In this document: positions 6,635 through 14,390 of the stretch, piece after piece
Layout: every line of letters begins with the position of its first letter
Numbering within the stretch: the stretch's first letter is position 1
Notes under the pieces: generated by a model
Told to the model about the DNA's origin: nothing
The model's input: only the letters and a program-made list of their open reading frames with translations
Database searches by the model: none
Translations under genes and position numbers: made by a program
From: Oscillospiraceae bacterium
GTDB taxonomy: Bacteria; Bacillota; Clostridia; Oscillospirales; Oscillospiraceae
Assembly (NCBI GenBank): GCA_017420125.1
Contig: JAFOJR010000136.1
Location: 1-25,508 of the forward strand
Length of the DNA stretch: 25,508 nt
Direction of reading: 5' to 3'

Positions 6635-7396
6635 TCACTCCCCACTGGGGAGTCGGGTTAAAATTTCCGCCTCGCCCTCTGTGATAAGGATGGTGTTCTC
6701 GTAATGCGCCGAGAGAGAACCGTCTTTTGTAACAACAGTCCACCCATCCCGTAAGCGGCGGACGAGGTGTGCGCCTGCATTTACCATTGGTTCCACTGCC
6801 AGGGTCATTCCTGGAATCAACCGAACCCCTCGGCCGGCCGGGCCAAAATTCGGCACCTCCGGCGCTTCGTGCATGTTGGCGCCCACTCCATGCCCCACAT
6901 AGTCCCGCACAACGGAATATCCGTGCTTTTCCACATACGTTTGCACGCCGTGGGAAATATCGAACAGTCGATTGCCGGGCTTTGCATATGCAATGCCTTC
7001 ATAAAAGCTCTGCCGCGTGACAGCGATTAACCGCTTTGCCTCTTCCGACACATGTCCGCAGGGAAACGTGTCGGCACAATCCCCGTGAAACCCGTCAATA
7101 TAGGCTCCCACGTCAATACTGACAATATCTCCTTCCCGCAGCCGGCGGCTGCCTGGAATCCCGTGAATTACTTCGTCGTTCACCGAAATACAGACGCTGG
7201 CGGGATATCCATTATAATGAAGGAAAGAGGGAACTGCCCCTTTGGATTTGATAAAGCGGTACACTGCCTGATCAATTTCGCGGGTTGTTACGCCTGGGGT
7301 CACCATTTTGCCTGCGAGAGCGCGGGCCGCCGCGGTAATTTCCCCTGCCCGGCGCATCAGCGAAATTTCTCTTGCGGATTTAATCGGGATCATCAT
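6635..7396 (-). CDS. map: Methionine aminopeptidase, type I
   Basis: Removes the N-terminal methionine from nascent proteins. It is 253 residues long with the full set of family residues: substrate-side H78, and metal ligands D95, D106, H169, E202 and E233, set in SIDVGAYIDGFHGDCADTF, YVGHGVG, AVEPMV and HYENT. There is no N-terminal zinc-finger or SH3-binding extension, so it is the short bacterial type Ia form. The start ATG at 7396 overlaps the adk stop in an ATGA arrangement, implying translational coupling; a second Met follows immediately. Confidence 0.98.
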   Translation of the reverse strand: MMIPIKSAREISLMRRAGEITAAARALAGKMVTPGVTTREIDQAVYRFIKSKGAVPSFLHYNGYPASVCISVNDEVIHGIPGSRRLREGDIVSIDVGAYIDGFHGDCADTFPCGHVSEEAKRLIAVTRQSFYEGIAYAKPGNRLFDISHGVQTYVEKHGYSVVRDYVGHGVGANMHEAPEVPNFGPAGRGVRLIPGMTLAVEPMVNAGAHLVRRLRDGWTVVTKDGSLSAHYENTILITEGEAEILTRLPSGE

Positions 7397-8031
7397 GCAT
7401 CGATCCCCAAAGCTTCCAGAATTACCCGTGTGGTAGCCTCAATCGTGGATTGATTGGAAACCATTTTCAGAAGCCCCCGGGCTTCGTAAAAGCCCTTGAG
7501 CGGTTCTGTTTCTGTATGATACACCTGGAGGCGGGATTTTACAGTCTCCGGGGTATCGTCTTTGCGCTGGATTAAAGTTGCGCCGCACTTGTCACATACG
7601 CCCGCCTGCTTCGGAGGGCTGTTTTCGATATGGTACGTCGCGCCGCAGTCCGGGCACGTTCTCCGACCGGTCATGCGGGCCTCAATTTCTCCATCCGAGA
7701 TTTCGATGGAAAGCACAGCATCAAAGGAAATGCCGGCCTGCTCCAGCGCTTCTGCCTGGGCAATGGTGCGAGGCACCCCGTCCAGGATAAATCCATTTTT
7801 GCAATCTGCCTCAGCCAGCCGCTCCTCGACGATACCGATGATCACTTCATCGGGAACCAGCTTGCCGTTTTCCACATATTCCTTTGCCTTCAGGCCCACC
7901 GGGGTGCCATTTTTCATGGCAGCCCGGAGGATATTCCCTGTGGAAATGGGCGGGATATTGCAAATACGGCTTAAAATTTCAGCCTGTGTTCCTTTCCCGG
8001 CGCCAGGAGCGCCCAAAAGAATCAGCTTCAT
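7393..8031 (-). CDS. adk: Adenylate kinase (zinc-containing LID form)
   Basis: Interconverts ATP plus AMP and two ADP; 212 residues. The P-loop GAPGAGKGT is at residues 7-15, the AMP-site segment is PPISTGNILR, and FILDGVPRT contains the catalytic-site Asp and Arg. The LID domain is the long type, with zinc-binding cysteines at 126, 129, 146 and 149 (CPDC and CDKC), the form common in Gram-positives. STGN replaces the more usual STGD and DGVPRT replaces DGFPRT, which are mild variations. It sits between secY and map, the standard Firmicute order, with AAGGAGG upstream of its ATG. Confidence 0.98.
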   Translation of the reverse strand: MKLILLGAPGAGKGTQAEILSRICNIPPISTGNILRAAMKNGTPVGLKAKEYVENGKLVPDEVIIGIVEERLAEADCKNGFILDGVPRTIAQAEALEQAGISFDAVLSIEISDGEIEARMTGRRTCPDCGATYHIENSPPKQAGVCDKCGATLIQRKDDTPETVKSRLQVYHTETEPLKGFYEARGLLKMVSNQSTIEATTRVILEALGIDA

Positions 8032-8047
8032 ACAACAACTGACCTCC

Positions 8048-9364
8048 TTATTCCAAGAAACCCTTGTAATGTCGCATCAACATCTGTGCTTCCAGAGCCT
8101 TGACGGTTTCCAGTGCCACACCAACGACGATGATAATGGAGGTGCCGCCCAGAGACAGTCTTGCAACGTTGATGACGTTGCCGGCAATGATTGGAGCGAT
8201 TGCCACAACTGCCAAATAGATCGCGCCGAACAATGTAATCTTTCTAAGCACGTTCCGGATGAAATCAGCAGTGGGTTTGCCCGGTCTGAAGCCTGGTATA
8301 AATCCACCATTCTTCTTCAAGTTGTTGGAAATTTCAATGGGGTTGAACTGAATCGAGGCATAGAAATAACTGAATGCCAGGATCAGCAGGAAATAAAGAA
8401 TAATATAGAAGATGGAAGAAGTCTCGAAAATGGACAGGAAGCCCGACCAGAATGTACCTTTTGAAGGCGGTGGGCAAAATGCCGCAATGGTTGCCGGCAG
8501 TGAAGCAATCGCCTGGGCGAAAATAATTGGCATAACGCCGGACATATTGACCTTCACCGGCAAATGACTGCTTTGGCCACCGTACATCTTTCGACCTACC
8601 ACACGTTTTGCATACTGGATCGGAATCCGGCGTTCTGCATTCGAGATGTAGACAATAAAGACTACGATCAGCAACATGCCTATGATAATGCCGAGAAGTC
8701 CCAGTACGCTGATATCATTGGCGCCTTCTTCCAATGCAACGCCACTGTAGTGGTTCCGCACGCCAATAAACAGAGAATAGACCATAGAAGGTAGTCTGGA
8801 CACAATACTTGCAAACAGGATGATGGAGATACCGTTGCCGATACCGAATTCCGTAATCTGTTCGCCCAGCCACATCAGGAATGCGGAGCCTGCTGTGAAG
8901 GTGACAATGATGATGATGGCCGCCCAGAGAGAGGGATCCGTCAGCATACCATTTGCTTTAATCAGACTGTAGTAGCCAAAGCCCTGCAGGAGTGCGATTG
9001 CAACTGTAGTATATCGGGTGATTGCCGCCAGCTTTTTACGTCCTTCTTCGCCGCCATCCTTCTGCAGCCGTTCCAGTGCCGGAATCGCCACTGTGAGCAG
9101 CTGAATGATGATGGAGCTGTTGATATACGGTTGAATTGACAATGCAAAAATCGTCGCGTGTGAAAATGCCCCACCGGACATGGTATTGAGAAGCCCCAAT
9201 GCCGTGTTCCCCACACTTGTAAAATAATTTGCCAATGCATCCAAATCCACAAAAGGAACCGGAACCGCATTGCCCAAGCGATAGATGAGCAATATCAGCA
9301 GCGTAAAGAGAATCTTTTTCCGCAGTTCCGGGATCCTCCATGCGTTACGGACGGTCTGAATCAA
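8048..9364 (-). CDS. secY: Protein translocase channel subunit SecY
   Basis: Central pore of the SecYEG translocon, 438 residues, with about ten hydrophobic helices spread over the whole length. Conserved parts include the N-terminal RNAWRIPELRKKILFTLLILLI, the first-half plug region following GLLNTMSGGAFS, and C-terminal cytoplasmic segments PGFRPGKPTADFI and ALEAQMLMRHYKGFL. The start codon is TTG (9362-9364), directly abutting the rplO stop (TAATTG); GAGGTGG within the last rplO codons serves as binding site, so translation is coupled to L15. Confidence 0.98.
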   Translation of the reverse strand: MIQTVRNAWRIPELRKKILFTLLILLIYRLGNAVPVPFVDLDALANYFTSVGNTALGLLNTMSGGAFSHATIFALSIQPYINSSIIIQLLTVAIPALERLQKDGGEEGRKKLAAITRYTTVAIALLQGFGYYSLIKANGMLTDPSLWAAIIIIVTFTAGSAFLMWLGEQITEFGIGNGISIILFASIVSRLPSMVYSLFIGVRNHYSGVALEEGANDISVLGLLGIIIGMLLIVVFIVYISNAERRIPIQYAKRVVGRKMYGGQSSHLPVKVNMSGVMPIIFAQAIASLPATIAAFCPPPSKGTFWSGFLSIFETSSIFYIILYFLLILAFSYFYASIQFNPIEISNNLKKNGGFIPGFRPGKPTADFIRNVLRKITLFGAIYLAVVAIAPIIAGNVINVARLSLGGTSIIIVVGVALETVKALEAQMLMRHYKGFLE

Positions 9365-9805
9365 TTAAACCACCTCAGCCTTTCCGCCCGCCGCTTCGAT
9401 TTTCTCCTTTGCAGATGCGGAAAAGGCAGACGCCTGCACTGTGACTTTTTTCTCAAGCTTTCCGTTGCCCAGGACTTTGTATCCATACCGGCACTTAGAC
9501 AAAATCCCTTTGTCCAGCAACGCCTGCGCTGTCACAACTGCACCGTCTTCAAAACGGTTTAGTGCTGTTAAATTCACTGTTTCATAAGGTTTTGCAAAAA
9601 TATTGTGGAATCCACGCTTCGGCAGACGCCGTGCCAGAGGCATCTGGCCGCCTTCAAAACCAATTCTCACGCCGCCGCCGCTACGTGCCTTCTGGCCTTT
9701 GTGGCCGCGGCCAGCTGTTTTCCCGTTGCCCGTACCATGGCCCCGACCTTTGCGCTTGCCAACTTGGACGGAACCTGCTGCGGGGGAAAGTTCATGCAAA
9801 TTCAT
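9365..9805 (-). CDS. rplO: 50S ribosomal protein L15
   Basis: Large-subunit assembly protein, 146 residues. The glycine- and basic-rich N-terminal extension is typical: KRKGRGHGTGNGKTAGRGHKG then GFEGGQMPLARRLPKRGF. The globular C-terminal domain ends in AGGKAEVV. ATG start with TAAGGAGGTG upstream. It abuts secY without a gap and its last codons hold the secY binding site. Confidence 0.98.
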   Translation of the reverse strand: MNLHELSPAAGSVQVGKRKGRGHGTGNGKTAGRGHKGQKARSGGGVRIGFEGGQMPLARRLPKRGFHNIFAKPYETVNLTALNRFEDGAVVTAQALLDKGILSKCRYGYKVLGNGKLEKKVTVQASAFSASAKEKIEAAGGKAEVV

Positions 9806-9817
9806 ACGTGCACCTCC

Positions 9818-10000
9818 TTACTGTTCCTCAGTAACCTGCAGCAAATAACCAATCTTGGCAATTTTGCCGCGGGTTTGAGGGTTGTCAGGCTGTACGGTTT
9901 CGTTGCCGATTTTCTTCAGCCCGAGAGAGTGGGCAGTGGCAATATGCTTTGCCAGTCTGCCGTTCAGGCTCTTCACAAGCTTAATTTTAAGATTTGCCAT
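9818..10000 (-). CDS. rpmD: 50S ribosomal protein L30
   Basis: A 60-residue protein beginning MANLKIKLVKSLNGR and containing HIATAHSLGLKKIGNETVQPDNPQTRGKI split by the usual turn, the standard bacterial L30 pattern. The start at 10000 is preferred over an upstream Met in the same frame because a GGAGGGG site lies ahead of it and the protein begins at the conserved first strand. It lies between rpsE and rplO, 13 bases from each. Confidence 0.96.
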   Translation of the reverse strand: MANLKIKLVKSLNGRLAKHIATAHSLGLKKIGNETVQPDNPQTRGKIAKIGYLLQVTEEQ

Positions 10001-10013
10001 CTGATTGCCCCTC

Positions 10014-10514
10014 CTAACCTTGGATTTCTTCCACACGCTTACCGCGGATCCGTGCGACTTCTTCCGGTCCTCTCAGTGAGCGCAGGCCAACCATGGTAGC
10101 GGTGACCACGTTTTGAGGATTGTTGGAGCGCAGGCACTTGGTACGAATATCTTTCACACCGGCAGCCTCCAAAACCGCACGCACCGGACCACCAGCAATC
10201 ACGCCGGTACCAGGAGCAGCAGGCTTCAGCAGAACTTTGCCGGCACCAAACTCACCAATCACTTCGTGCGGGATAGTGGTTCCGGACAAAGTAATGGTTA
10301 CCATGTTTTTCTTGGCATCTTCAATGCCCTTCCGGATGGCTTCCGGCACTTCGGACGCTTTGCCAAGGCCAAAGCCAACCTTGCCCTTCTCATCGCCTAC
10401 AACGACCAGGGCTGCGAATTTAAAGATACGGCCACCCTTGACGGTCTTAGAGACTCTGTTTAAGGAGACTACTTTTTCCACAAATTCGCTCGGTTCTTTT
10501 TCAAATCTTGCCAT
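10014..10514 (-). CDS. rpsE: 30S ribosomal protein S5
   Basis: Protein at the mRNA entry channel, important for decoding accuracy; 166 residues. The double-stranded-RNA-binding-like N-terminal domain shows VSLNRVSKTVKGGRIFKF and ALVVVGDEKGKVGFGLGKA. The C-terminal domain has AGGPVRAVLEAAGVKDI and the end LRGPEEVARIRGKRVEEI. The ATG follows GGGGAGGAGG. Lengths and spacing to rplR (17 bases) and rpmD (13 bases) are ordinary. Confidence 0.98.
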   Translation of the reverse strand: MARFEKEPSEFVEKVVSLNRVSKTVKGGRIFKFAALVVVGDEKGKVGFGLGKASEVPEAIRKGIEDAKKNMVTITLSGTTIPHEVIGEFGAGKVLLKPAAPGTGVIAGGPVRAVLEAAGVKDIRTKCLRSNNPQNVVTATMVGLRSLRGPEEVARIRGKRVEEIQG

Positions 10515-10531
10515 AATTTGTCCTCCTCCCC

Positions 10532-10891
10532 TTAAAATACGAGTCCGCCCTCGCGGGCGCCTTCGGCCAGTTCTTTCACACGTCCGTGATACAGATAGCC
10601 GCCGCGGTCAAACACGACGTTTTCAATTCCTTTTTCACGTGCTCGAGCAGCTACCATCTGACCCACGATTTTTGCGCCTTCTTTATTGCTGCCTCTGCCG
10701 GAAAATTCCTTATCCAAAGAGGAAGCAGATACCAGTGTAACGCCGTTAACATCGTCGATGACCTGAGCATAGATGTTTTTCTCGCTGCGGAACACGTTCA
10801 AACGGGGGCACGCAGGCGTGCCGGAAATCTTTGCCCGTATTCTCTTATGGCGCTTTAAGCGCTGTGCGTTGGTATTCGGTCTTTTAATCAT
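10532..10891 (-). CDS. rplR: 50S ribosomal protein L18
   Basis: 5S rRNA-binding protein that, with L5, docks 5S rRNA in the central protuberance. 119 residues. The basic N-terminus (RLKRHKRIRAKISGTPACPR), LNVFRSEKNIYAQVIDDV and the C-terminal VFDRGGYLYHGRVKELAEGAR are typical. ATG start with AAGGAGGTG upstream; 17 bases after rplF. Confidence 0.98.
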   Translation of the reverse strand: MIKRPNTNAQRLKRHKRIRAKISGTPACPRLNVFRSEKNIYAQVIDDVNGVTLVSASSLDKEFSGRGSNKEGAKIVGQMVAARAREKGIENVVFDRGGYLYHGRVKELAEGAREGGLVF

Positions 10892-10908
10892 ATTGGCACA
10901 CCTCCTTC

Positions 10909-11454
10909 TTATTTCTTGACGCCAGTCTTGCCAACCTTGCGGCGGACAACTTCGTCAACATATTTAATGCCTTTGCCCTTATAGGGTTCGGGCGGACGCT
11001 TCTCGCGCACTTCGGCCGCAAACTGGCCAACTTTTTGCTTGTCCGGACCGCTGATGATAATCTTGTTGGGTGCCGGAACTTCAATGGTAATGCCGTCTTT
11101 CTCGTCAACTGTGATCTGATGGGAGTATCCCACGTTCAGGACGAGCTGCTTCCCCTGCTTCGCTGCTCTGTAGCCAACACCGTTGACTTCCAATTCTTTC
11201 TTATAACCTTCTGCAACGCCGATGATCATATTGTTGATCAAAGTGCGGGTCAAACCGTGGAGTGCACGATTTTGCTTCAGGTCATTGGGACGAGTTACTT
11301 GAATTTCAGCACCGTCCTTTGCAATGTTCATTGCCGGATGGAACTGCTTTTGCAAAGTGCCCTTGGGGCCTTTCACAGTGACAACATTGCCTTCTTCTAT
11401 CTTTACATCCACTCCCGCGGGGACGGAAATGGGCATTCTTCCGATTCTTGACAT
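10909..11454 (-). CDS. rplF: 50S ribosomal protein L6
   Basis: Two-domain large-subunit protein near the factor-binding site, 181 residues. It starts MSRIGRMPISVPAGVDV behind AAGGGGGAG, so the longer frame beginning at 11475 is not the start. The C-terminal domain holds ISGPDKQKVGQFAAEVR and the signature PPEPYKGKGIKYVDE near the end. It is spaced 14 bases from rpsH. Confidence 0.98.
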   Translation of the reverse strand: MSRIGRMPISVPAGVDVKIEEGNVVTVKGPKGTLQKQFHPAMNIAKDGAEIQVTRPNDLKQNRALHGLTRTLINNMIIGVAEGYKKELEVNGVGYRAAKQGKQLVLNVGYSHQITVDEKDGITIEVPAPNKIIISGPDKQKVGQFAAEVREKRPPEPYKGKGIKYVDEVVRRKVGKTGVKK

Positions 11455-11468
11455 TTCAGCTCTCCCCC

Positions 11469-11870
11469 TTACCAAACAAACGCCAGGACTTCGCCGCCGA
11501 CATGTTCTGCACGTGCTTTCTTGTCGGTCATGACGCCCTTAGAGGTGGATACGATTGCGATGCCGAGACCGCGCAAAACACGGGGAAGCTCGTCAGCACC
11601 AACATAAACGCGAAGGCCCGGTTTGGAGACACGGCGCAGACCTGTGATTGCCTGCTCTTTGCCCGGCTGGTTATACTTCAACGCAATCCGAATGATACCC
11701 TGGGTGCCATCGTCAACGATTTGGTAGTTCTTAATGTAGCCTTCTTCCAACAGGATGGCTGCGATGGACTTCTTCATTTTGGATGCAGGGATATCTACGG
11801 TGTCGTGCTTCACGGAACTCGCATTGCGGATACGGGTCAACATATCTGCAATAGGATCAGTAATATGCAT
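11469..11870 (-). CDS. rpsH: 30S ribosomal protein S8
   Basis: Primary 16S rRNA-binding protein (helix 21 contact), 133 residues. Visible features: DPIADMLTRIRNAS at the N-terminus and the C-terminal GIAIVSTSKGVMTDKKAR with HVGGEVLAFVW. In Escherichia coli S8 represses the spc operon through a site near rplE. Here an unusually long 120-base spacer with a hairpin precedes rpsH itself, and its AAAGGAGG site sits in a CCTTTTAAAGG palindrome. Confidence 0.98.
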   Translation of the reverse strand: MHITDPIADMLTRIRNASSVKHDTVDIPASKMKKSIAAILLEEGYIKNYQIVDDGTQGIIRIALKYNQPGKEQAITGLRRVSKPGLRVYVGADELPRVLRGLGIAIVSTSKGVMTDKKARAEHVGGEVLAFVW

Positions 11871-11893
11871 AATGGGTCCTCCTTTAAAAGGTT

Positions 11894-11911
11894 ACAGGTA
11901 CTGTTACCTGT
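11894..11911 (-). promoter_or_regulatory. Hairpin upstream of rpsH
   Basis: A perfect 7-bp stem ACAGGTA/TACCTGT with a 4-base loop lies in the 120-base rpsN-rpsH spacer. Immediately downstream on the minus strand is the palindrome CCTTTTAAAGG, which contains the start of the rpsH Shine-Dalgarno site. No T run follows the stem. The arrangement suits translational control of rpsH or RNA processing; this is inference. Confidence 0.5.
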
Positions 11912-11990
11912 CTAGGTGGCGAGGTATCAGATGGGGACTGCTGCCGTTCTGACCTGCGCCATCTTTTTTATCCATTTTGGATATAGGTTT

Positions 11991-12176
11991 TTACCAGCTT
12001 GCTTTTCTCACGCCGGGAATTTGGCCCTGATAAGCCAATTCACGGAAGCAGATGCGGCAGATGCCGTAATCTCTCAGATAAGCGTGAGGGCGGCCACAGA
12101 TCTTACAGCGGTTATACCGTCTGGTTGAATACTTTGGCTGTCTCTGCTGCTTTAAAATCATCGCTTTCTTTGCCAT
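11991..12176 (-). CDS. rpsN: 30S ribosomal protein S14, type Z (zinc-binding)
   Basis: The short 61-residue zinc form of S14, a 30S head protein. Cysteines at 24, 27, 40 and 43 (CKIC and CRIC) form the zinc ribbon, followed by the conserved FRELAYQGQIPGVRKASW. ATG start behind GGGAGGAT. It lies between rplE and rpsH, as in other Firmicutes, but the gap to rpsH is unusually wide at 120 bases. Confidence 0.98.
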   Translation of the reverse strand: MAKKAMILKQQRQPKYSTRRYNRCKICGRPHAYLRDYGICRICFRELAYQGQIPGVRKASW

Positions 12177-12189
12177 TTTCTATCCTCCC

Positions 12190-12732
12190 TCAGCTTCTCA
12201 CGAAAGGTGCGCCCACCAGAGTCAGCAGTTCCTTCGCTTCTTCATCGGTGTTTGCGGTAGTGCAAATAACGATATTCATGCCGCGGATCTTGTCGATCTT
12301 ATCATATTCGATTTCGGGGAAGATCAGCTGCTCACGGACTCCCAAAGCATAGTTGCCACGTCCGTCGAAGCCGTTGGGGTTGATCCCGCGGAAGTCACGA
12401 ACGCGGGGCAGTGCCACATTGAACAGACGATCCAGGAACTCCCACATGCGGTCTGCACGCAGTGTCACCTTCGCACCAATGGGCATACCCTCTCTCAGCT
12501 TGAAGTTTGCAACAGACTTCTTTGCCAGGGTGACAACTGCTTTTTGTCCTGTAATAGTAGTCAGATCGTTCACTACAGCTTCCAGAACCTTGGCATTGTC
12601 TCTTGCCTCTCCACAGCCAATATTCACTACGATTTTATCCAGCTTGGGAATCTGCATCGGACTCTTATAGCCGAATTTCTTCATCAGAGCCGGAGCAATT
12701 TCTTCCACATATTTGGTCTTTAATCTAGGCAT
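12190..12732 (-). CDS. rplE: 50S ribosomal protein L5
   Basis: 5S rRNA-binding protein forming inter-subunit bridges, 180 residues. The signature PKLDKIVVNIGCGEARDN is near residue 30, with QKAVVTLAKKSVANFKLREG in the middle and RDFRGINPNGFDGRGNYALG in the P-site loop region. ATG start with GAGAGGAGC upstream. It lies 18 bases after rplX and 13 bases before rpsN. Confidence 0.98.
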   Translation of the reverse strand: MPRLKTKYVEEIAPALMKKFGYKSPMQIPKLDKIVVNIGCGEARDNAKVLEAVVNDLTTITGQKAVVTLAKKSVANFKLREGMPIGAKVTLRADRMWEFLDRLFNVALPRVRDFRGINPNGFDGRGNYALGVREQLIFPEIEYDKIDKIRGMNIVICTTANTDEEAKELLTLVGAPFVRS

Positions 12733-12750
12733 TTTACTCGCTCCTCTCTG

Positions 12751-13068
12751 CTAAATTTCTGCGCCGCACTTTTTGCAGACGCGGACTTTTTTGCCGTCTG
12801 CCAGCACCTTGTGTGCCGGGCGGGTGGGCGCATCACACTTGGGGCAGACACGCATGACCTTGCATGCATACATGGGGGCTTCTCTGCGGATAATGCCGCC
12901 TTCTTCACCCTGCTTGCGAGGCTTTGTATGGCGAGACACCATATTGATGCCCTCTACAACAATCTTGCCGGATTTGGGCATCACAGCCAGGACTTTTCCT
13001 TTTCTGCCCTTGTCTTTGCCGGACAGAACGATAACCGTATCGTCCTTTCGAATGCTTAACTTTTTCAT
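12751..13068 (-). CDS. rplX: 50S ribosomal protein L24 with C-terminal zinc-ribbon motif
   Basis: Assembly-initiator protein of the 50S subunit, 105 residues. The N-terminal KOW motif reads DDTVIVLSGKDKGRKGKVLAV, followed by VVEGINMVSRHTKP. The C-terminal quarter carries two CxxC pairs, C75/C78 and C98/C101, making a probable zinc ribbon of the kind found in many bacterial L24 proteins. ATG start behind AAGGGGG. It is 18 bases ahead of rplE. Confidence 0.97.
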   Translation of the reverse strand: MKKLSIRKDDTVIVLSGKDKGRKGKVLAVMPKSGKIVVEGINMVSRHTKPRKQGEEGGIIRREAPMYACKVMRVCPKCDAPTRPAHKVLADGKKVRVCKKCGAEI

Positions 13069-13080
13069 CTTCGTACCCCC

Positions 13081-13449
13081 TTAAATAACTTCGGGGGCGA
13101 GAGACAGGATCTTCATATAATCCTTGTCGCGCAGCTCCCGGGCAACTGGGCCAAAGATACGGGTTCCACGGGGATTTTTATCCTCCTTGATGAGAACCGC
13201 TGCATTGTCGTCAAAGCGGACATATGTGCCATCTGCACGGCGTACACCCTTTGCAGAGCGCACGATTACTGCTCGAACAACCTCGCCCTTTTTCACGGTT
13301 CCGCCCGGTGTGGACTTACGGACAGAGGCCACTACTACATCGCCAATATTACCGTATTTTCTCTTGGAACCGCCCAAAACGCGGATACATTTAATTTCTT
13401 TGGCGCCAGTGTTGTCGGCAACCTTGAGATATGTTTCCTGTTGTATCAC
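13081..13449 (-). CDS. rplN: 50S ribosomal protein L14
   Basis: Conserved subunit-interface protein, 122 residues. The family opening IQQETYLKVADNTGAKEI is followed by CIRVLGGSKRKYGNIGDVVV and the end ELRDKDYMKILSLAPEVI. The start is GTG (13447-13449) behind AAGGAGGTACC at good spacing. L14 is also the docking site of the silencing factor RsfS in other bacteria (general family knowledge). Confidence 0.98.
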   Translation of the reverse strand: MIQQETYLKVADNTGAKEIKCIRVLGGSKRKYGNIGDVVVASVRKSTPGGTVKKGEVVRAVIVRSAKGVRRADGTYVRFDDNAAVLIKEDKNPRGTRIFGPVARELRDKDYMKILSLAPEVI

Positions 13450-13461
13450 AGCGGTACCTCC

Positions 13462-13725
13462 TTACTTTGCTTTCTCAATGATTTCCACTAAGCGCCATCT
13501 CTTATCCTTGGACAGGGGACGGGTCTCCATCACCTTGACCTTGTCGCCGATACCGCACTGATTCTGTTCGTCGTGTGCTTTCAGCTTATAAGTGCGCTTC
13601 ACAATCTTTTTATACAGCGGGTGCTTTACCCGGTCTGCAATTGCAACCACAATCGTCTTGTCCATCTTGTCCGATACGACCATGCCGACTCTGGTTTTGC
13701 GGGAAGCTCTTTTTGCGTTTTCCAT
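13462..13725 (-). CDS. rpsQ: 30S ribosomal protein S17
   Basis: OB-fold 16S-binding protein, 87 residues. Conserved parts: KTRVGMVVSDKMDKTIVVAI, then HPLYKKIVKRTYKLKAHDEQ and ETRPLSKDKRWRLVEI. ATG start with AAGGAGGAAGG upstream. It is separated from rpmC by 15 bases and from rplN by 12 bases. Confidence 0.98.
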   Translation of the reverse strand: MENAKRASRKTRVGMVVSDKMDKTIVVAIADRVKHPLYKKIVKRTYKLKAHDEQNQCGIGDKVKVMETRPLSKDKRWRLVEIIEKAK

Positions 13726-13740
13726 GGATTACCTTCCTCC

Positions 13741-13956
13741 TTATCGGCTTTGAGAGGCGCTCGCCTGGAGCTCCTTCTCACGAATGATGGTCTTTACACG
13801 GGCGATATCCCGCTTCACGTCAGCAATTTTCAGCGGATTTTCCAGCTGATTCGTCGCGTGCTGAAGCCGGAGATAGAACAAATCCTTTTTCAGCCCAATG
13901 AGCTTTGCTTCCAGCTCTTCGGCTGTCATATTGCGTACCTCACTTGCCTTCATCAT
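13741..13956 (-). CDS. rpmC: 50S ribosomal protein L29
   Basis: Helical protein at the tunnel exit that contributes to the docking site for trigger factor and SRP, 71 residues. MKASEVRNMTAEELEAKLIG and the helix LKKDLFYLRLQHATNQLENP are typical, then DIARVKTIIRE. The ATG at 13956 overlaps the rplP stop in an ATGA arrangement, implying coupling; a second in-frame ATG follows immediately and cannot be excluded. Confidence 0.97.
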   Translation of the reverse strand: MMKASEVRNMTAEELEAKLIGLKKDLFYLRLQHATNQLENPLKIADVKRDIARVKTIIREKELQASASQSR

Positions 13957-14390
13957 GATTCACCACCTGTCTCGGTTTCCGCTTTTGCCTTTGCCACGAC
14001 CTTCGTCTTAATCGGCAGCTTGTGGCTGGCAAGACGCAGTGCTTCTCTTGCTACTTCTTCAGAAACACCTGCAATTTCAAACATAACTCTTCCGGGCTTC
14101 ACCACAGCTACCCAATATTCGGGAGAACCTGTACCGGAACCCATTCGGGTTTCTGCAGGTTTCTCAGTGATGGGTTTATCCGGGAAGATTTTAATCCAAA
14201 CCTGGCCGCCACGCTTGATATAACGGGTCATGGCGATACGGGCAGCTTCGATCTGATTGCTGGTAATCCATGCCGGCTCTGTGGCCTGAAGACCGAAATC
14301 ACCATATGTGACGGTGTTGCCGCGCGTTGCTTTACCCTTTAAGCGGCCTCTATGCACTCTACGGTATTTGACTCTCTTTGGCAGAAGCAT
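13953..14390 (-). CDS. rplP: 50S ribosomal protein L16
   Basis: A late-assembling protein that positions A-site tRNA in the 50S. 145 residues, opening MLLPKRVKYRRVHRGRLKG, with WITSNQIEAARIAMTRYIKR and ETRMGSGTGSPEYWVAVVKP. The start ATG shares one base with the rpsC stop (TAATG), and its stop overlaps rpmC, so rpsC-rplP-rpmC form a coupled trio. Confidence 0.98.
   Translation of the reverse strand: MLLPKRVKYRRVHRGRLKGKATRGNTVTYGDFGLQATEPAWITSNQIEAARIAMTRYIKRGGQVWIKIFPDKPITEKPAETRMGSGTGSPEYWVAVVKPGRVMFEIAGVSEEVAREALRLASHKLPIKTKVVAKAKAETETGGES

Noticed and set aside
7562..8464. Plus-strand open frame of 300 codons
   Set aside because: It runs antisense across adk and the end of secY, both unmistakable genes; the translation is low-complexity shadow sequence.
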